Source: Paraburkholderia sp. ZP32-5
GTDB taxonomy: Bacteria > Pseudomonadota > Gammaproteobacteria > Burkholderiales > Burkholderiaceae
DNA length: 64,000 bases
Assembly: GCF_021390495.1 (NCBI RefSeq)
Contig: NZ_JAJEJP010000001.1
Span: forward strand, 806,001-870,000
Direction: 5' to 3'
Shown: in pieces, positions 56,192-64,000 of the stretch
How the letters are laid out: the number at the start of each line of letters is the position of its first letter
How positions within the stretch are numbered: position 1 is the stretch's first letter
Translations under genes and position numbers: made by a program
The notes under the pieces: generated by a model
What the model saw: the letters and a program-made list of their open reading frames with translations, nothing else
Databases searched by the model: none
What the model was told of the DNA's origin: nothing

Positions 56192-59100
56192 ATGACTTCT
56201 GAAACCACGCCCGCGCAGCATGGCGCGCTGACTGTCCAGTCGCCCGCCGCGGTCAGACTCAATGCGCAGAACCGACGCCTTGTACAGAGCAGTGTGCCTG
56301 GCACGATGCCGAGCCAACCGTCCACGGCCAGCCTCCTCATCCAGAAAGGCATCGACGCGGTCGAAAACCACGGCCTCGAAGTCTTCGTGCAGTGCCTGTA
56401 CATGGTGCCGGGCGTCGGTAACGCGCTCTCGCTCAGGGATGTCGCAATCGACCTGTATCGCATCTGCTCGGTACAGGGCGCTGCAACCGACGTGTCGAAC
56501 TGGATGATCCTCGCGATCGATGCAATCGGCGTGGTGCCCGGTGGCAATGAGGTGCCCGTGCCGGTGCGCACCGTGATGAAGGACATCGCGATCGGCTTCG
56601 TGAAAGGCATGATTCCGGCGATCGCGCTCGACATGCTGTGGGGCGCGGCCCAGGGCAACGCGAAGGACTATCTGACGCAGCTCGACCAGCACATGGCGCG
56701 CTGGAAGGACGACATCCGCAGGTGGGTGTCGCAGACGGTGCAGGGGTTGCGTTCGTTCATCGCGAGTCCGCCTGGCGTTCTGGCCCAGCAACGCGCGATC
56801 GAAGGAAAGAAGGATCAGGGGTTCTGGTCTTGGCTGCCCGATGGCGAGACCGTCATGGTCCATGCGGTGGATGAACTGCTGACGGTCACGCTGCGCGGCA
56901 GCGACGAGCCGGTGCGCGACGTGCTGCTGGGATGGCTCGCGCAGTTCGAGCGCGACAGTAATGGAATGCTGGATCAGGCGTTCGGCGCCGCGGAGCAGAC
57001 CGGCACGCTGCTGGCCATGGCCGCGCAGATCGCGCGGGCATTCGAGGCGCGGCGTCATCACGCGTCGCACGTTGTCGAACGCGGCCCGGGGCCGGCGCAT
57101 GAGCCGGATGTCAAGGGCGCCGCGCATATCGGGCACTACCAGACGGGTGCCCAGGCAAGCCAGTTACCCGCGGCCTGCCACTGTCTGCTGCCCCCGGCAA
57201 ATCGGATCAGCGAACGGCCGATCGACTACGCGACCGGCGACGAGAACCTGGCGCAGACCGATTTCGTCGTCGACGGCATCGTGCCGATCGTGTGGTCGCG
57301 GCTGTACCGCTCAAGCCTCGATGCGTACGACGCCAGTCCGCTCGGCGCGCGCTGGAGCAGTGCGTTTCACCTGTCGCTCGAAGCACGCGAAGATGGGTCG
57401 CTGGTTTTCTTCGATGCGGAGAGTCGCGCGGTGCCGTTGCCGTACGTTGCGGTGGGTGATGCGGTTGAGGCGCCTGCCGAGCATCTGTCCGTGGCGCGGC
57501 CGGACGCAAAAACCGTTCTGGTGACGTATCTGGACGGCAGCCACGAAACCTATGTCCTCGCGGGCCCACGCTACCGGCTGCAGTCCCGGCTCGGGCGTGA
57601 TGGTCTCGGTCACACCCTCAGCTACAACGAGGCCGGTGAACTCGCTTCCATCGGCGACGGCCACGATACCGCCATCCGCCTGACCTACCGCGATGGCCGT
57701 GTCAGCGCAATCCATCGCATCGACGGCCAGGGCCTGGACCTCGGCCTGCTCGCGACTTACCGCTATGACGACACCGGCGATCTGCTCGCCCATCACGACG
57801 CGCTGGACCAGGTGCGCGAGTACGGTTATCGCGATCACCTGCTCACCCGCTATAGGGACTTCAACGGTTACGCCGTGCATCTCGACTGGCACTGGCCGGG
57901 CAAACCGGACGGGCTAGCTGCCCCTGCCAGCGCGCAATGCGTGCGCACATCCATCCGTCCCCCCGGCGCGGATCGCCTGAACAGCCGCAAAATCCTCGAG
58001 GAAACGCGCTTCGAGTACCACCGTGAGCACTGGTTCACGAAGGTCACCGATGCCGCGGGCAACGTGACGTTCTACCGCTACGACCGCGACAACCGGATCG
58101 TGCGGGTCGAGCGCGCGGACGGCACGGGCGAATCGTACGAGTGGGACGCGAACCACAACATCACTGGCATCCGCGATGCGGCGGGCCGCATGCGCCGTTT
58201 CGACTACGACGCGCAGGGGCGCATCGTCGCCGAGACGGATGCGGTGGGCCGCAAAACACTGACCGAATACGACGCGCACGGCCTGCCGGTGAAGGTGACC
58301 GGGCCAGCCGGACAGACGACCACCACCGCCTACGATCCGCTGGGTCGCCCGGTTTCGGTCACAGATGCAGCCGGCCGCATCACGCAATACGCGTGGAACG
58401 ACGCTGGACGCCTTGTTTCGCTGACCGATCCCAAAGGCGGTGTGCGGCGCTTCTCGTACGATGCAGCCGGACGTCTGCTGCAGGCGACCGACTGCTCCGG
58501 GTATGCGACCCGCTATCAGTACGATGCGCAGGGCCACCTGCTCAGACGGATCGATGCGGAAGACGCGGAAACGAGCTATCAGCACGATGCGCTGGGACGG
58601 CTCGTGAAGGTGACCTATCCGGACGGCCCGACAGAATCCTTCCAGTACGACGGTGAAGGCAACGTGGTGGCGCACATCGATGGCGCGATGCAGGTCACCC
58701 GCTTTGCCTGGACGATGGACAGGCGCCCTGTCTCACGCGAGGACGCGGCCGGTCATACGGTGATGTACTGGTACGACGACCAGTGGCGACTGGTGAAGCT
58801 CATCAACGAGAACGGCAGCGCCACGAGTTTTAAATACGACGTGATCGGGCAACTGATCGAGCAGACCGGTTTCGACGGCAGGACGGTACGGCACGAATAC
58901 GACGAGGCGGGATTCCGCATCGCGTCGCGCGAGGGTGACGTCGAAACGCTTTTTACCCGCGACGCCTTGGGGCGGCTGAAGGAGCGCATCGTCCGTAAAG
59001 CAGGCGCGGAGCACGCGGACTGCCACGAGCAGTTCTACTACGACCTGCACGGACGGCTCACGGCCGCGCAGACGCCGGGCAGCCGGGTGGTGTTCCATTA

Positions 59101-61105
59101 CGACGATGCCGGCAACCTGATTGCCGAAGAACAGCATCTGCGGACTGAATCCGCCGGCCCGTACGTGGCGGTGACGCGGCACGGGTATGACGCGTTGGGC
59201 AACCGGATCAGGACGCAACTGCCGAACACGCTGAAGATCGACTGGCTGCGCTATGGCTCGGGACATGTACACGAGGTGATGGTCAATGGCGAGCCGCTGC
59301 TCGACTTCGAGCGGGACAGGCTGCATCGCGAGACCACGCGGACGCACCGGGCGTTCAGTGCCCGGCGGGAATACGATCCGGCCGGGCGGCTGCTGAAGCA
59401 GATCGCGCAACTGGCGCCATCGCCTTCGCCATCGCTGTCGCAACCCCAGGCGCAGTCGCACTCACAGCCAGCTGCAACGGAGACTCCCACGCGTCTGTCC
59501 GGGCGCCGCTATCGCTATGGCCCGCAGGGCCACCTGACACATATCGACGATGATCTGCGCGGCGCGACGTCGTACGGTTATGACCCGGTGGGACGTCTGC
59601 TGGAAGCGGTAACGCCTGACCTGACGGAGACGTTCGCCTACGACCGGGCCGGCAACCGTGTTGATCCGGAGAAGGTGCCGGTAAGACCCGAAGTGGAGAC
59701 GTTCGCCGAACGCGTCGCGCGTCACACCCGCGAGCAGGCGCAGTGGGAAGCGGCCAATCCGGGCCGGCAGTACTACATGGGAACCCGTCCGGACGAACGC
59801 GCGAACCGTGAAGACGCGCTGATGGCGGAGTACGAACGCAGGCTGCCGAAGTGCCTCGATAACCTGCTGAAGGAACTGGAGCACACGCGCTATCACTACG
59901 ACGAGCGGGGCAACCTGATCCGCCGGATCGACTGGGGTGGACCGACGTGGGTCTATCGCTACGACCTGTCGAACCGGCTCGTCGAGGCGAGTCGCTATGC
60001 GAAGACGCCCGAGGATACGACGGACCAGCACGGCACGGATGCGCACCACCGCCACCGGACATACATCGGCAGAACGATTCCCGAGCTGACGGCGACATAC
60101 CGGTACGACGCATTCGGCCGTCGCACGGTCAAGGAGGTGATGCAGCCCGATGGCAACACGGACATCACGGTGTTCGTGTGGGACGGCGATGTGCTGCTGA
60201 TCGAGGAGCGTTTTACCCGTACGCCGCAGAAACCGGCGTGGCCGCGTCCGGTGGCGCCCGAACCGGCACTCGCGTCGATGGTGCGGGAGGATCCGGAAGA
60301 CGCGTATTCGCTGCCGGTGGCGCAGCGCGCGCATGCGCTGGATGTCGCATGGCAGGGCGTGTCGCTCTACCTGCACGAGCCGGGCACGTTCGTGCCGCTC
60401 GCGCGCATCGACGAAAAGCTGGTCGAGCCCGCGTATCTGGCAACGGGTACCGATGGCCGCGCGGTGCGGGTGCCGGCGAAGACTACACACACGACGCTGT
60501 TCTATCTGAACGATCATCTCGGGACACCGCAGGAGATCGTCGATGATTCGGGCAAAGTGGTGTGGATCGGGCGGTACAGGGCCTGGGGGGCTGAAAAGAA
60601 AGGGACGAAGGTTAGGCAGGAGAAGCCCGACCCGGTCGGCGCGGTCAACCCGATCCGGTTTCAGGGGCAGTATCACGATGAAGAGACGGGGCTGCATTAC
60701 AACCGGTATCGGTACTATGATCCGGACATCGGGCGGTTCATCAGTCCCGATCCGATCGGGCTGGCGGGTGGGATTAACGTTTATCAATACTCGCCGAATC
60801 CGGTGCAGTGGATTGATCCGCTGGGCCTCATGGGGAAGCCGATTCTGGGCGGCACCCCTAAAGACGCTCAAAAGACCGTTAATAAAGGCCAAGGGCCATC
60901 TGATATCACCAGAATTGATGAACCAGAAAGTAGTGTGCCAGGTAGTCAATGGCATGCACACTGCAAATGTGGTGCGGCAATTAACCAAGATGGCTCAATG
61001 CATGACAAGGCAAAGGCCAAAGGGAAATCTATACAGCAGCTTTTTTCGAATAAGACACTGAAATGGCTTCAATCTTTCGGCTGGACATCTCCCAAGGAAG
61101 AGTGA
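56192..61105 (+). CDS. RHS-repeat polymorphic toxin with variable C-terminal tip
   Basis: A 1637-residue RHS protein. Residues 1-330 hold a hydrophobic, helix-rich N-terminal part (for example FVKGMIPAIALDMLWGAA) without a PAAR motif. From about 345 (RPIDYATGDENLAQTDFVVDG) the DUF6531-type start leads into many YD repeats (for example YDAQGRIVAETDA, YDPLGRPVSVTDA) that build the toxin-enclosing shell. The conserved core ends with GLHYNRYRYYDPDIGRFIS and DPLGL (residue 1546). A DPxGL aspartyl-autoproteolysis motif at this site releases the tip in known RHS effectors. The last 91 residues are the variable toxin, with WHAHCKCGAA and KTLKWLQSFGW. G+C drops after 60840. It is probably delivered by contact or type VI secretion, but no VgrG gene is in view. 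Confidence 0.93.
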   Translation: MTSETTPAQHGALTVQSPAAVRLNAQNRRLVQSSVPGTMPSQPSTASLLIQKGIDAVENHGLEVFVQCLYMVPGVGNALSLRDVAIDLYRICSVQGAATDVSNWMILAIDAIGVVPGGNEVPVPVRTVMKDIAIGFVKGMIPAIALDMLWGAAQGNAKDYLTQLDQHMARWKDDIRRWVSQTVQGLRSFIASPPGVLAQQRAIEGKKDQGFWSWLPDGETVMVHAVDELLTVTLRGSDEPVRDVLLGWLAQFERDSNGMLDQAFGAAEQTGTLLAMAAQIARAFEARRHHASHVVERGPGPAHEPDVKGAAHIGHYQTGAQASQLPAACHCLLPPANRISERPIDYATGDENLAQTDFVVDGIVPIVWSRLYRSSLDAYDASPLGARWSSAFHLSLEAREDGSLVFFDAESRAVPLPYVAVGDAVEAPAEHLSVARPDAKTVLVTYLDGSHETYVLAGPRYRLQSRLGRDGLGHTLSYNEAGELASIGDGHDTAIRLTYRDGRVSAIHRIDGQGLDLGLLATYRYDDTGDLLAHHDALDQVREYGYRDHLLTRYRDFNGYAVHLDWHWPGKPDGLAAPASAQCVRTSIRPPGADRLNSRKILEETRFEYHREHWFTKVTDAAGNVTFYRYDRDNRIVRVERADGTGESYEWDANHNITGIRDAAGRMRRFDYDAQGRIVAETDAVGRKTLTEYDAHGLPVKVTGPAGQTTTTAYDPLGRPVSVTDAAGRITQYAWNDAGRLVSLTDPKGGVRRFSYDAAGRLLQATDCSGYATRYQYDAQGHLLRRIDAEDAETSYQHDALGRLVKVTYPDGPTESFQYDGEGNVVAHIDGAMQVTRFAWTMDRRPVSREDAAGHTVMYWYDDQWRLVKLINENGSATSFKYDVIGQLIEQTGFDGRTVRHEYDEAGFRIASREGDVETLFTRDALGRLKERIVRKAGAEHADCHEQFYYDLHGRLTAAQTPGSRVVFHYDDAGNLIAEEQHLRTESAGPYVAVTRHGYDALGNRIRTQLPNTLKIDWLRYGSGHVHEVMVNGEPLLDFERDRLHRETTRTHRAFSARREYDPAGRLLKQIAQLAPSPSPSLSQPQAQSHSQPAATETPTRLSGRRYRYGPQGHLTHIDDDLRGATSYGYDPVGRLLEAVTPDLTETFAYDRAGNRVDPEKVPVRPEVETFAERVARHTREQAQWEAANPGRQYYMGTRPDERANREDALMAEYERRLPKCLDNLLKELEHTRYHYDERGNLIRRIDWGGPTWVYRYDLSNRLVEASRYAKTPEDTTDQHGTDAHHRHRTYIGRTIPELTATYRYDAFGRRTVKEVMQPDGNTDITVFVWDGDVLLIEERFTRTPQKPAWPRPVAPEPALASMVREDPEDAYSLPVAQRAHALDVAWQGVSLYLHEPGTFVPLARIDEKLVEPAYLATGTDGRAVRVPAKTTHTTLFYLNDHLGTPQEIVDDSGKVVWIGRYRAWGAEKKGTKVRQEKPDPVGAVNPIRFQGQYHDEETGLHYNRYRYYDPDIGRFISPDPIGLAGGINVYQYSPNPVQWIDPLGLMGKPILGGTPKDAQKTVNKGQGPSDITRIDEPESSVPGSQWHAHCKCGAAINQDGSMHDKAKAKGKSIQQLFSNKTLKWLQSFGWTSPKEE
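60692..60829 (+). repeat. RHS core-end repeat, copy 1
   Basis: This 138-bp segment encodes the last part of the RHS core up to DPLGL. It aligns without gaps, and with only scattered substitutions, to 61997-62134. In the main gene it is directly followed by toxin tip 1. Confidence 0.92.
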
Positions 61106-61142
61106 GTGGATTGCGTGACTAACGGATAAATTGAGAGAAACT

Positions 61143-61667
61143 ATGAGCGTGAATATTATTCCTAATCCGAAAAAAATATTCAGTAAAAAATTCATCTACC
61201 AAGATTGTCTGGATGTTGATCTTCTGCTTCAACATACGGAGGCACCGGAGGTCTACCCGTTGATATATAGACAGCATCAAATTGAGAGTTGGAGGCTGGC
61301 ATTTCCACATGGGAATTTGCTTGCACTATGGATCGGATGCGCAGTCTTCGTAAAAAATTATGCCAAGAATGCAGCAGAAAAATCCAGGGAGGAAAATTTT
61401 TTTACGTGTATAGCCTTCTCAATGTATGAGCCAGATGATGAGGAAATTTTGATTCCAAAAATTTATGTGGCTAATGCGGAAAGAAAGAACCAGATTTCGG
61501 CTGCACTTCGCAAAGTAAAGTTCAATAGAGAATCTGCCAGAATTCTTGAAATCAAAGCGGCATTCGAGGCGTGCGGAATGTTGAATGATTTTTCATTTTA
61601 TGAAGATAGATTTGACGATCCATCAGGGGATGGAAAAATAATTTGGCTATATTGTATTCAATCTTAA
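61143..61667 (+). CDS. Probable immunity protein for the RHS tip
   Basis: A 174-residue soluble protein with low G+C and many Lys, Ile and Asn residues, unlike the chromosome around it. It begins MSVNIIPNPKKIFSKKFIY and has no signal peptide or membrane helix. It starts 38 bp after the RHS stop on the same strand. Its place directly after the toxin tip makes it the expected cognate immunity protein that protects the cell. The family is not recognised, and a weak GAGAG precedes ATG 61143. Confidence 0.7.
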   Translation: MSVNIIPNPKKIFSKKFIYQDCLDVDLLLQHTEAPEVYPLIYRQHQIESWRLAFPHGNLLALWIGCAVFVKNYAKNAAEKSREENFFTCIAFSMYEPDDEEILIPKIYVANAERKNQISAALRKVKFNRESARILEIKAAFEACGMLNDFSFYEDRFDDPSGDGKIIWLYCIQS

Positions 61668-61987
61668 AACAGATGACTAATCGCGATGGGTTGTGTGAGC
61701 GGTCATTTGTGTATACGCGACTAGAGGAAAGCTGGCGAAGTAGAAATCGTGTGGCGAACAAAGTTGCAGAAGAAGTAGAGGCGCCAGGCGGGTTTGAATC
61801 TGAAGTCTGCGAGACGTGTACGACTTGCTAACCGACTTGCCCTAACCAGCTGTCGTGCGACGTCGAGATGGCTTGTTGCGCAGGGCTCAACAACATGTCA
61901 TTCAATGTGAGATACCGCGACGGCGAGGAATGCGACGTGCATCGCTGCAGGAAATCGCAACAACTGAACGGTTAGCTGTAGCGGCAA
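61668..61987. other. Spacer between the two RHS tip cassettes
   Basis: About 320 bp without a convincing gene. A frame at 61643-61831 has no ribosome site. The spacer may contain relics of older tips, but I could not align any of it to the RHS core. Confidence 0.4.
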
Positions 61988-62452
61988 GTGGAGGAACTGC
62001 ATTACAACCGGCATCGGTACTATGATCCGGACGCCGGGCGGTTCATCAGCAGGGATCCGATCGGGCTCGCGGGTGGGATTAATGTCTATGCGTATGCGCC
62101 GAACCCGGTTGCGTGGATCGATCCGCTTGGTTTAAGCGCGACAACTCCGCCGACAATCAGCGCGACGGATATAACGGACAAAACGCGCACTGAGATTCGA
62201 GATCTCGCGAATCAAAGGGGACTCGTTGTGGCAAAGCAAGATGCTTCGGGTGCGCCGATAAAATGGAAGTGTCCGTGTACAGGGAAAGAACGTCTCCGAC
62301 TAGACCGTGGCCATATAGATCAGACAACAGGATTGCCCTACAACGATCCCAAAGCTGCTGTTGACCATGTACATGCATATGACTCAACGGGGAAGGCGAA
62401 GGTTGTTTCGCCAGACGATGGCAATCCTCATTTCCCAACTACAGGTGAATAG
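61988..62452 (+). CDS. Orphan RHS tip: core end plus second toxin domain
   Basis: A 154-residue frame from GTG 61988 (with GAGG directly after it, so its own translation is doubtful). The first 49 residues ([31 protein letters not shown] to DPLGL) copy the end of the RHS core. The remaining 105 residues are a different toxin: TKCPCTG-like Cys pair ([12 protein letters not shown]), [15 protein letters not shown] and a final NPHFPTTGE. The Asp/Gly-His and later His/Glu residues resemble GH-E or HNH/endonuclease-VII-like nuclease tips, but I cannot confirm this by eye. A short downstream gene follows 2 bp later. It looks like a stored, promoter-less tip that recombination could place on the main gene. 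Confidence 0.8.
   Translation: MEELHYNRHRYYDPDAGRFISRDPIGLAGGINVYAYAPNPVAWIDPLGLSATTPPTISATDITDKTRTEIRDLANQRGLVVAKQDASGAPIKWKCPCTGKERLRLDRGHIDQTTGLPYNDPKAAVDHVHAYDSTGKAKVVSPDDGNPHFPTTGE
61997..62134 (+). repeat. RHS core-end repeat, copy 2
   Basis: The second copy of the 138-bp RHS core-end segment; see 60692-60829. It gives two direct repeats 1305 bp apart in the same orientation, enough for homologous recombination between the tips. Confidence 0.92.
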
Positions 62453-62454
62453 CA

Positions 62455-62637
62455 ATGCACGCCGGAAAAGAGAAAAATTACTTTGAATCAAGCGATGGAG
62501 CGCTTCGGATATGGATAGAGCAAGAGTCATCCATTCATATCAAAGCAGTGACAAAAGAAGGTGATCCAGTCGAATTGTCTGAGTCGGAGGCACTGGAGAT
62601 AGCAGATGTGTTAAAGAACTTCGCAAGTCGAGTCTAG
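62455..62637 (+). CDS. Small probable immunity protein for the orphan tip
   Basis: A 60-residue acidic protein (MHAGKEKNYFESSDGALRIWIEQESSIHIKAVTK and an amphipathic C-terminal helix). It starts 2 bp after the orphan-tip stop, so it is coupled to it and fits the expected place of an immunity gene. It has no signal peptide and no recognisable family. It ends 9 bp before a terminator hairpin. Confidence 0.7.
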   Translation: MHAGKEKNYFESSDGALRIWIEQESSIHIKAVTKEGDPVELSESEALEIADVLKNFASRV

Positions 62638-62645
62638 TTATAAAC

Positions 62646-62675
62646 GGGGCCGCAAATGCGGCTCCTGGTTTCTTC
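62646..62675 (+). terminator. Probable terminator after the orphan RHS cassette
   Basis: An 8-bp stem (62646-62653 with 62658-62665, one G-T wobble) has an AAAT loop and a T-rich tail (TGGTTTCTTCT). It follows the small immunity gene by 8 bp. Confidence 0.75.
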
Positions 62676-62677
62676 TA

Positions 62678-63118
62678 CTAGGAGGTCATGCGCTGCCGCG
62701 CCCAGTTGTCCGCACCTGAGCGCGCCATACCTCGCGCGGTTGTTATTGCGACCTTTCCCGTTGTCATCGTCTTCGCGGCCGGCACACCATGCGCAATCGT
62801 GCCCAGCACCGCCCCGGTAATTTGATCCTCAAAAATCGTGGCTTCGAGCACCGCCTTGGCTACGTGCTTCTCATCTTCGAACATCGCACACAACGCCTCG
62901 AACTGAAGGCAGAACTCATCGCCACGCCCGCGTTCGTTCACATCGAACAACAACGCATCAGCGCTTACGGACAAAGCGATAGCGAGCCGTTTGAAGATAT
63001 CGACAGCAGGCAGGCTGGCCCTCGTTCTTCTTTCACAGTGAAGGATCTGCACGACGTGGGAATTTTCCCGGCCGGCCAGTTACTGCGCCTCGCTGCGCTG
63101 TTTGCGACGCCACAACGC
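62678..63118 (-). pseudogene. Decayed XRE-family transcriptional regulator
   Basis: The minus-strand frame reads LWRRKQRSEAQ, then an in-frame TAA at 63080-63082, then LAGRENSHVVQI and, further on, DIFKRLAIALSVSADALLFDVNERG with LQFEALCAMF. This is the order of a small XRE regulator: a helix-turn-helix, then the ALSVSADALLF hinge and a coil. The stop falls inside the helix-turn-helix, where intact relatives have LTQ-x-x-LA. The end (residues after IFEDQITGAV) is also unlike the family and may be frameshifted. No usable start remains. I take it as a pseudogene. Confidence 0.6.
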
Positions 63119-63214
63119 TCCCCACCACCCTCGCCGCTACCGCGAATAGGTGTTTGCCCGCATTCTTACGAGAACCGCTTGAAGGAAAACTAGCCGCGAC
63201 TTATCGTGCATATC

Positions 63215-63226
63215 TTGTATATACAA
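63215..63226. promoter_or_regulatory. GntR-like palindrome upstream of the dioxygenase
   Basis: TTGTATATACAA is a perfect 12-bp palindrome, 87 bp before the start of the TauD-type gene. The half site TTGTAT resembles sites used by FadR/GntR-family regulators. No regulator gene of that family is visible in the window, so the assignment rests on the site alone. Confidence 0.5.
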
Positions 63227-63312
63227 CCCTGCAGCGCGGCAGCAGCGCCCGTGCTAACCACATCGAAGATCGGGGCCGACAGCGCCCGGGTCTCAATCAC
63301 TTTGGAGAACCC

Positions 63313-64000
63313 ATGTCATCCGCCGAATACCTGCAAGGTGCGTGTGTGTGGAACGGTGTCGAGATGTACGAGAACCCTCGCTGGGTCAGAGACTTTCCGG
63401 CCGTCGTACTGGATGAGATCGACGTCGCGGTCCGCAAGTCGGCCGATATCGATTGGGCCGACGTCAACCGCGATACCTTCGCGCTGCCGAGCGCAAAGGC
63501 GTTTTTCGACGACGTGCGCGAAGAACTCGAAAACGGCTCGGGGATGGTGAAGATCCGCGGCCTCGATGTCGGCCGCTACGATCAGGAACAGTTGCGTCGC
63601 ATCTGGTATGCACTCGGTCATCATCTCGGCACGCCGATGTTCCAGAACCGCCGTGGCGAACTGATGCGCGAAATCAAGGACGAAGGCGCGGGCGTCGGTG
63701 CCAAACTCTATGGTTCGACCGTGGACGCTTCGGGCAAGGAATTCCTGTCGTCGGGCGCGCGCACGCTGTCACCCGGTGAGCTGCGCTTTCACACCGATCG
63801 CTGCGACGTGGTCGGTTTGCTGTGCGTACGCCAAGCGTCGGAAGGCGGCGTCAGCAAGCTCGCGAGCAGTGCGACTGTCTACAACGAAATGCTCAAGCGC
63901 CGGCCGGATCTGCATGCGTTGCTGTGCAAACCGATTCCGCGCAGCCGCTTCGGCGAAGAAGCCGGCGGCCAATACGTGACTTACGATCTGCCGGTGTTCG
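63313..64000 (+). CDS. TauD/TfdA-family dioxygenase, N-terminal part
   Basis: The gene runs off the window end after about 229 codons. The frame starts at ATG 63313 with GGAG 5 bp upstream. It reads MSSAEYLQGACVWNGVEMYENP and later MVKIRGLDVGRYDQEQLRRIWYALGHHLGTPMFQN, the typical N-terminal half of TauD-type Fe(II)/2-oxoglutarate enzymes. The H160-x-D162 pair (LRFHTDRCDVV) is the first part of the metal triad. The distal His and the Arg lie beyond the window. Such enzymes hydroxylate taurine, gamma-butyrobetaine, herbicides or other small acids; the substrate is not known. Confidence 0.88.
   Translation, partial: MSSAEYLQGACVWNGVEMYENPRWVRDFPAVVLDEIDVAVRKSADIDWADVNRDTFALPSAKAFFDDVREELENGSGMVKIRGLDVGRYDQEQLRRIWYALGHHLGTPMFQNRRGELMREIKDEGAGVGAKLYGSTVDASGKEFLSSGARTLSPGELRFHTDRCDVVGLLCVRQASEGGVSKLASSATVYNEMLKRRPDLHALLCKPIPRSRFGEEAGGQYVTYDLPVF

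Noticed and set aside
61643..61831. Possible small gene between the two RHS cassettes
   Set aside because: It overlaps the end of the immunity gene, has no ribosome site and no domain; more likely spacer DNA.

Overview
The window reads as chromosomal DNA of a Burkholderiaceae bacterium, most likely Paraburkholderia or a close relative. The reasons are the high G+C coding sequence with GCG/CGC-rich codons, the block manB - waaC - Kdo 3-hydroxylase - waaA, a complete urease operon next to a complete urtABCDE urea transporter, and several LysR regulators. This placement is inference from gene content; no 16S rRNA or other marker is present.

Layout. (1) 1-11296: a loosely packed accessory region of surface-carbohydrate character. 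It holds the end of a glycosyltransferase, a PhyH-type dioxygenase, a GT4 glycosyltransferase, an FAD/NAD(P) oxidoreductase and a secreted GH99/GH71-like glycosidase with an in-frame repeat tract. Long AT-rich gene-free stretches separate them (494-1878 and 8932-11296). (2) 11297-15688, minus strand: a compact polysaccharide operon of flippase, GT2, GT4 and galE. (3) 16028-21099, plus strand: manB, waaC, kdoO and waaA, which supply sugar phosphates and build the inner core and Kdo region of LPS. (4) 21694-24006: a large subtilisin-family protease without an obvious signal peptide. (5) 24154-30165, minus strand: ureD-(small ORF)-ureA-ureB-ureC-ureE-ureF-ureG. (6) 30527-31717: three small minus-strand genes, two of unknown function and one GNAT. 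(7) 32061-38268, minus strand: urtABCDE, preceded by a good sigma-54 promoter match. Urea uptake and hydrolysis are therefore encoded back to back, and the transporter looks nitrogen-regulated. (8) 38775-43017: rhodanese, a TonB-C-like secreted protein, a double-retropepsin protein and a PIMT-like methyltransferase. (9) 43302-50324, plus strand: a LacI regulator with a perfect palindromic operator, a ribose-type ABC importer, a sugar-phosphate-isomerase-like TIM-barrel enzyme and a Gfo/Idh/MocA dehydrogenase, forming one catabolic operon for an unknown sugar or polyol. (10) 50334-55757: small hypothetical and membrane proteins, two LysR regulators and a DHA2-type MFS exporter. (11) 56192-62637: an RHS polymorphic-toxin locus with a 1637-residue RHS protein, a variable C-terminal toxin tip, a probable immunity gene, and a displaced second tip with its own small downstream gene. 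The two tips share a 138-bp repeat. (12) 62678-64000: a decayed XRE regulator and the start of a TauD/TfdA-family dioxygenase behind a GntR-like palindrome.

The most interesting part is the RHS locus at 60692-62637. Its G+C falls sharply, the tip domain is unlike one I can name, and a second promoter-less tip is stored behind it with enough shared sequence for recombination to swap toxins. Secondary interest lies in the sigma-54 site of urtA, the LacI operator and its orphan sugar pathway, the uncharacterised genes between urease and urea transport, and the AT-rich accessory block at the left end.
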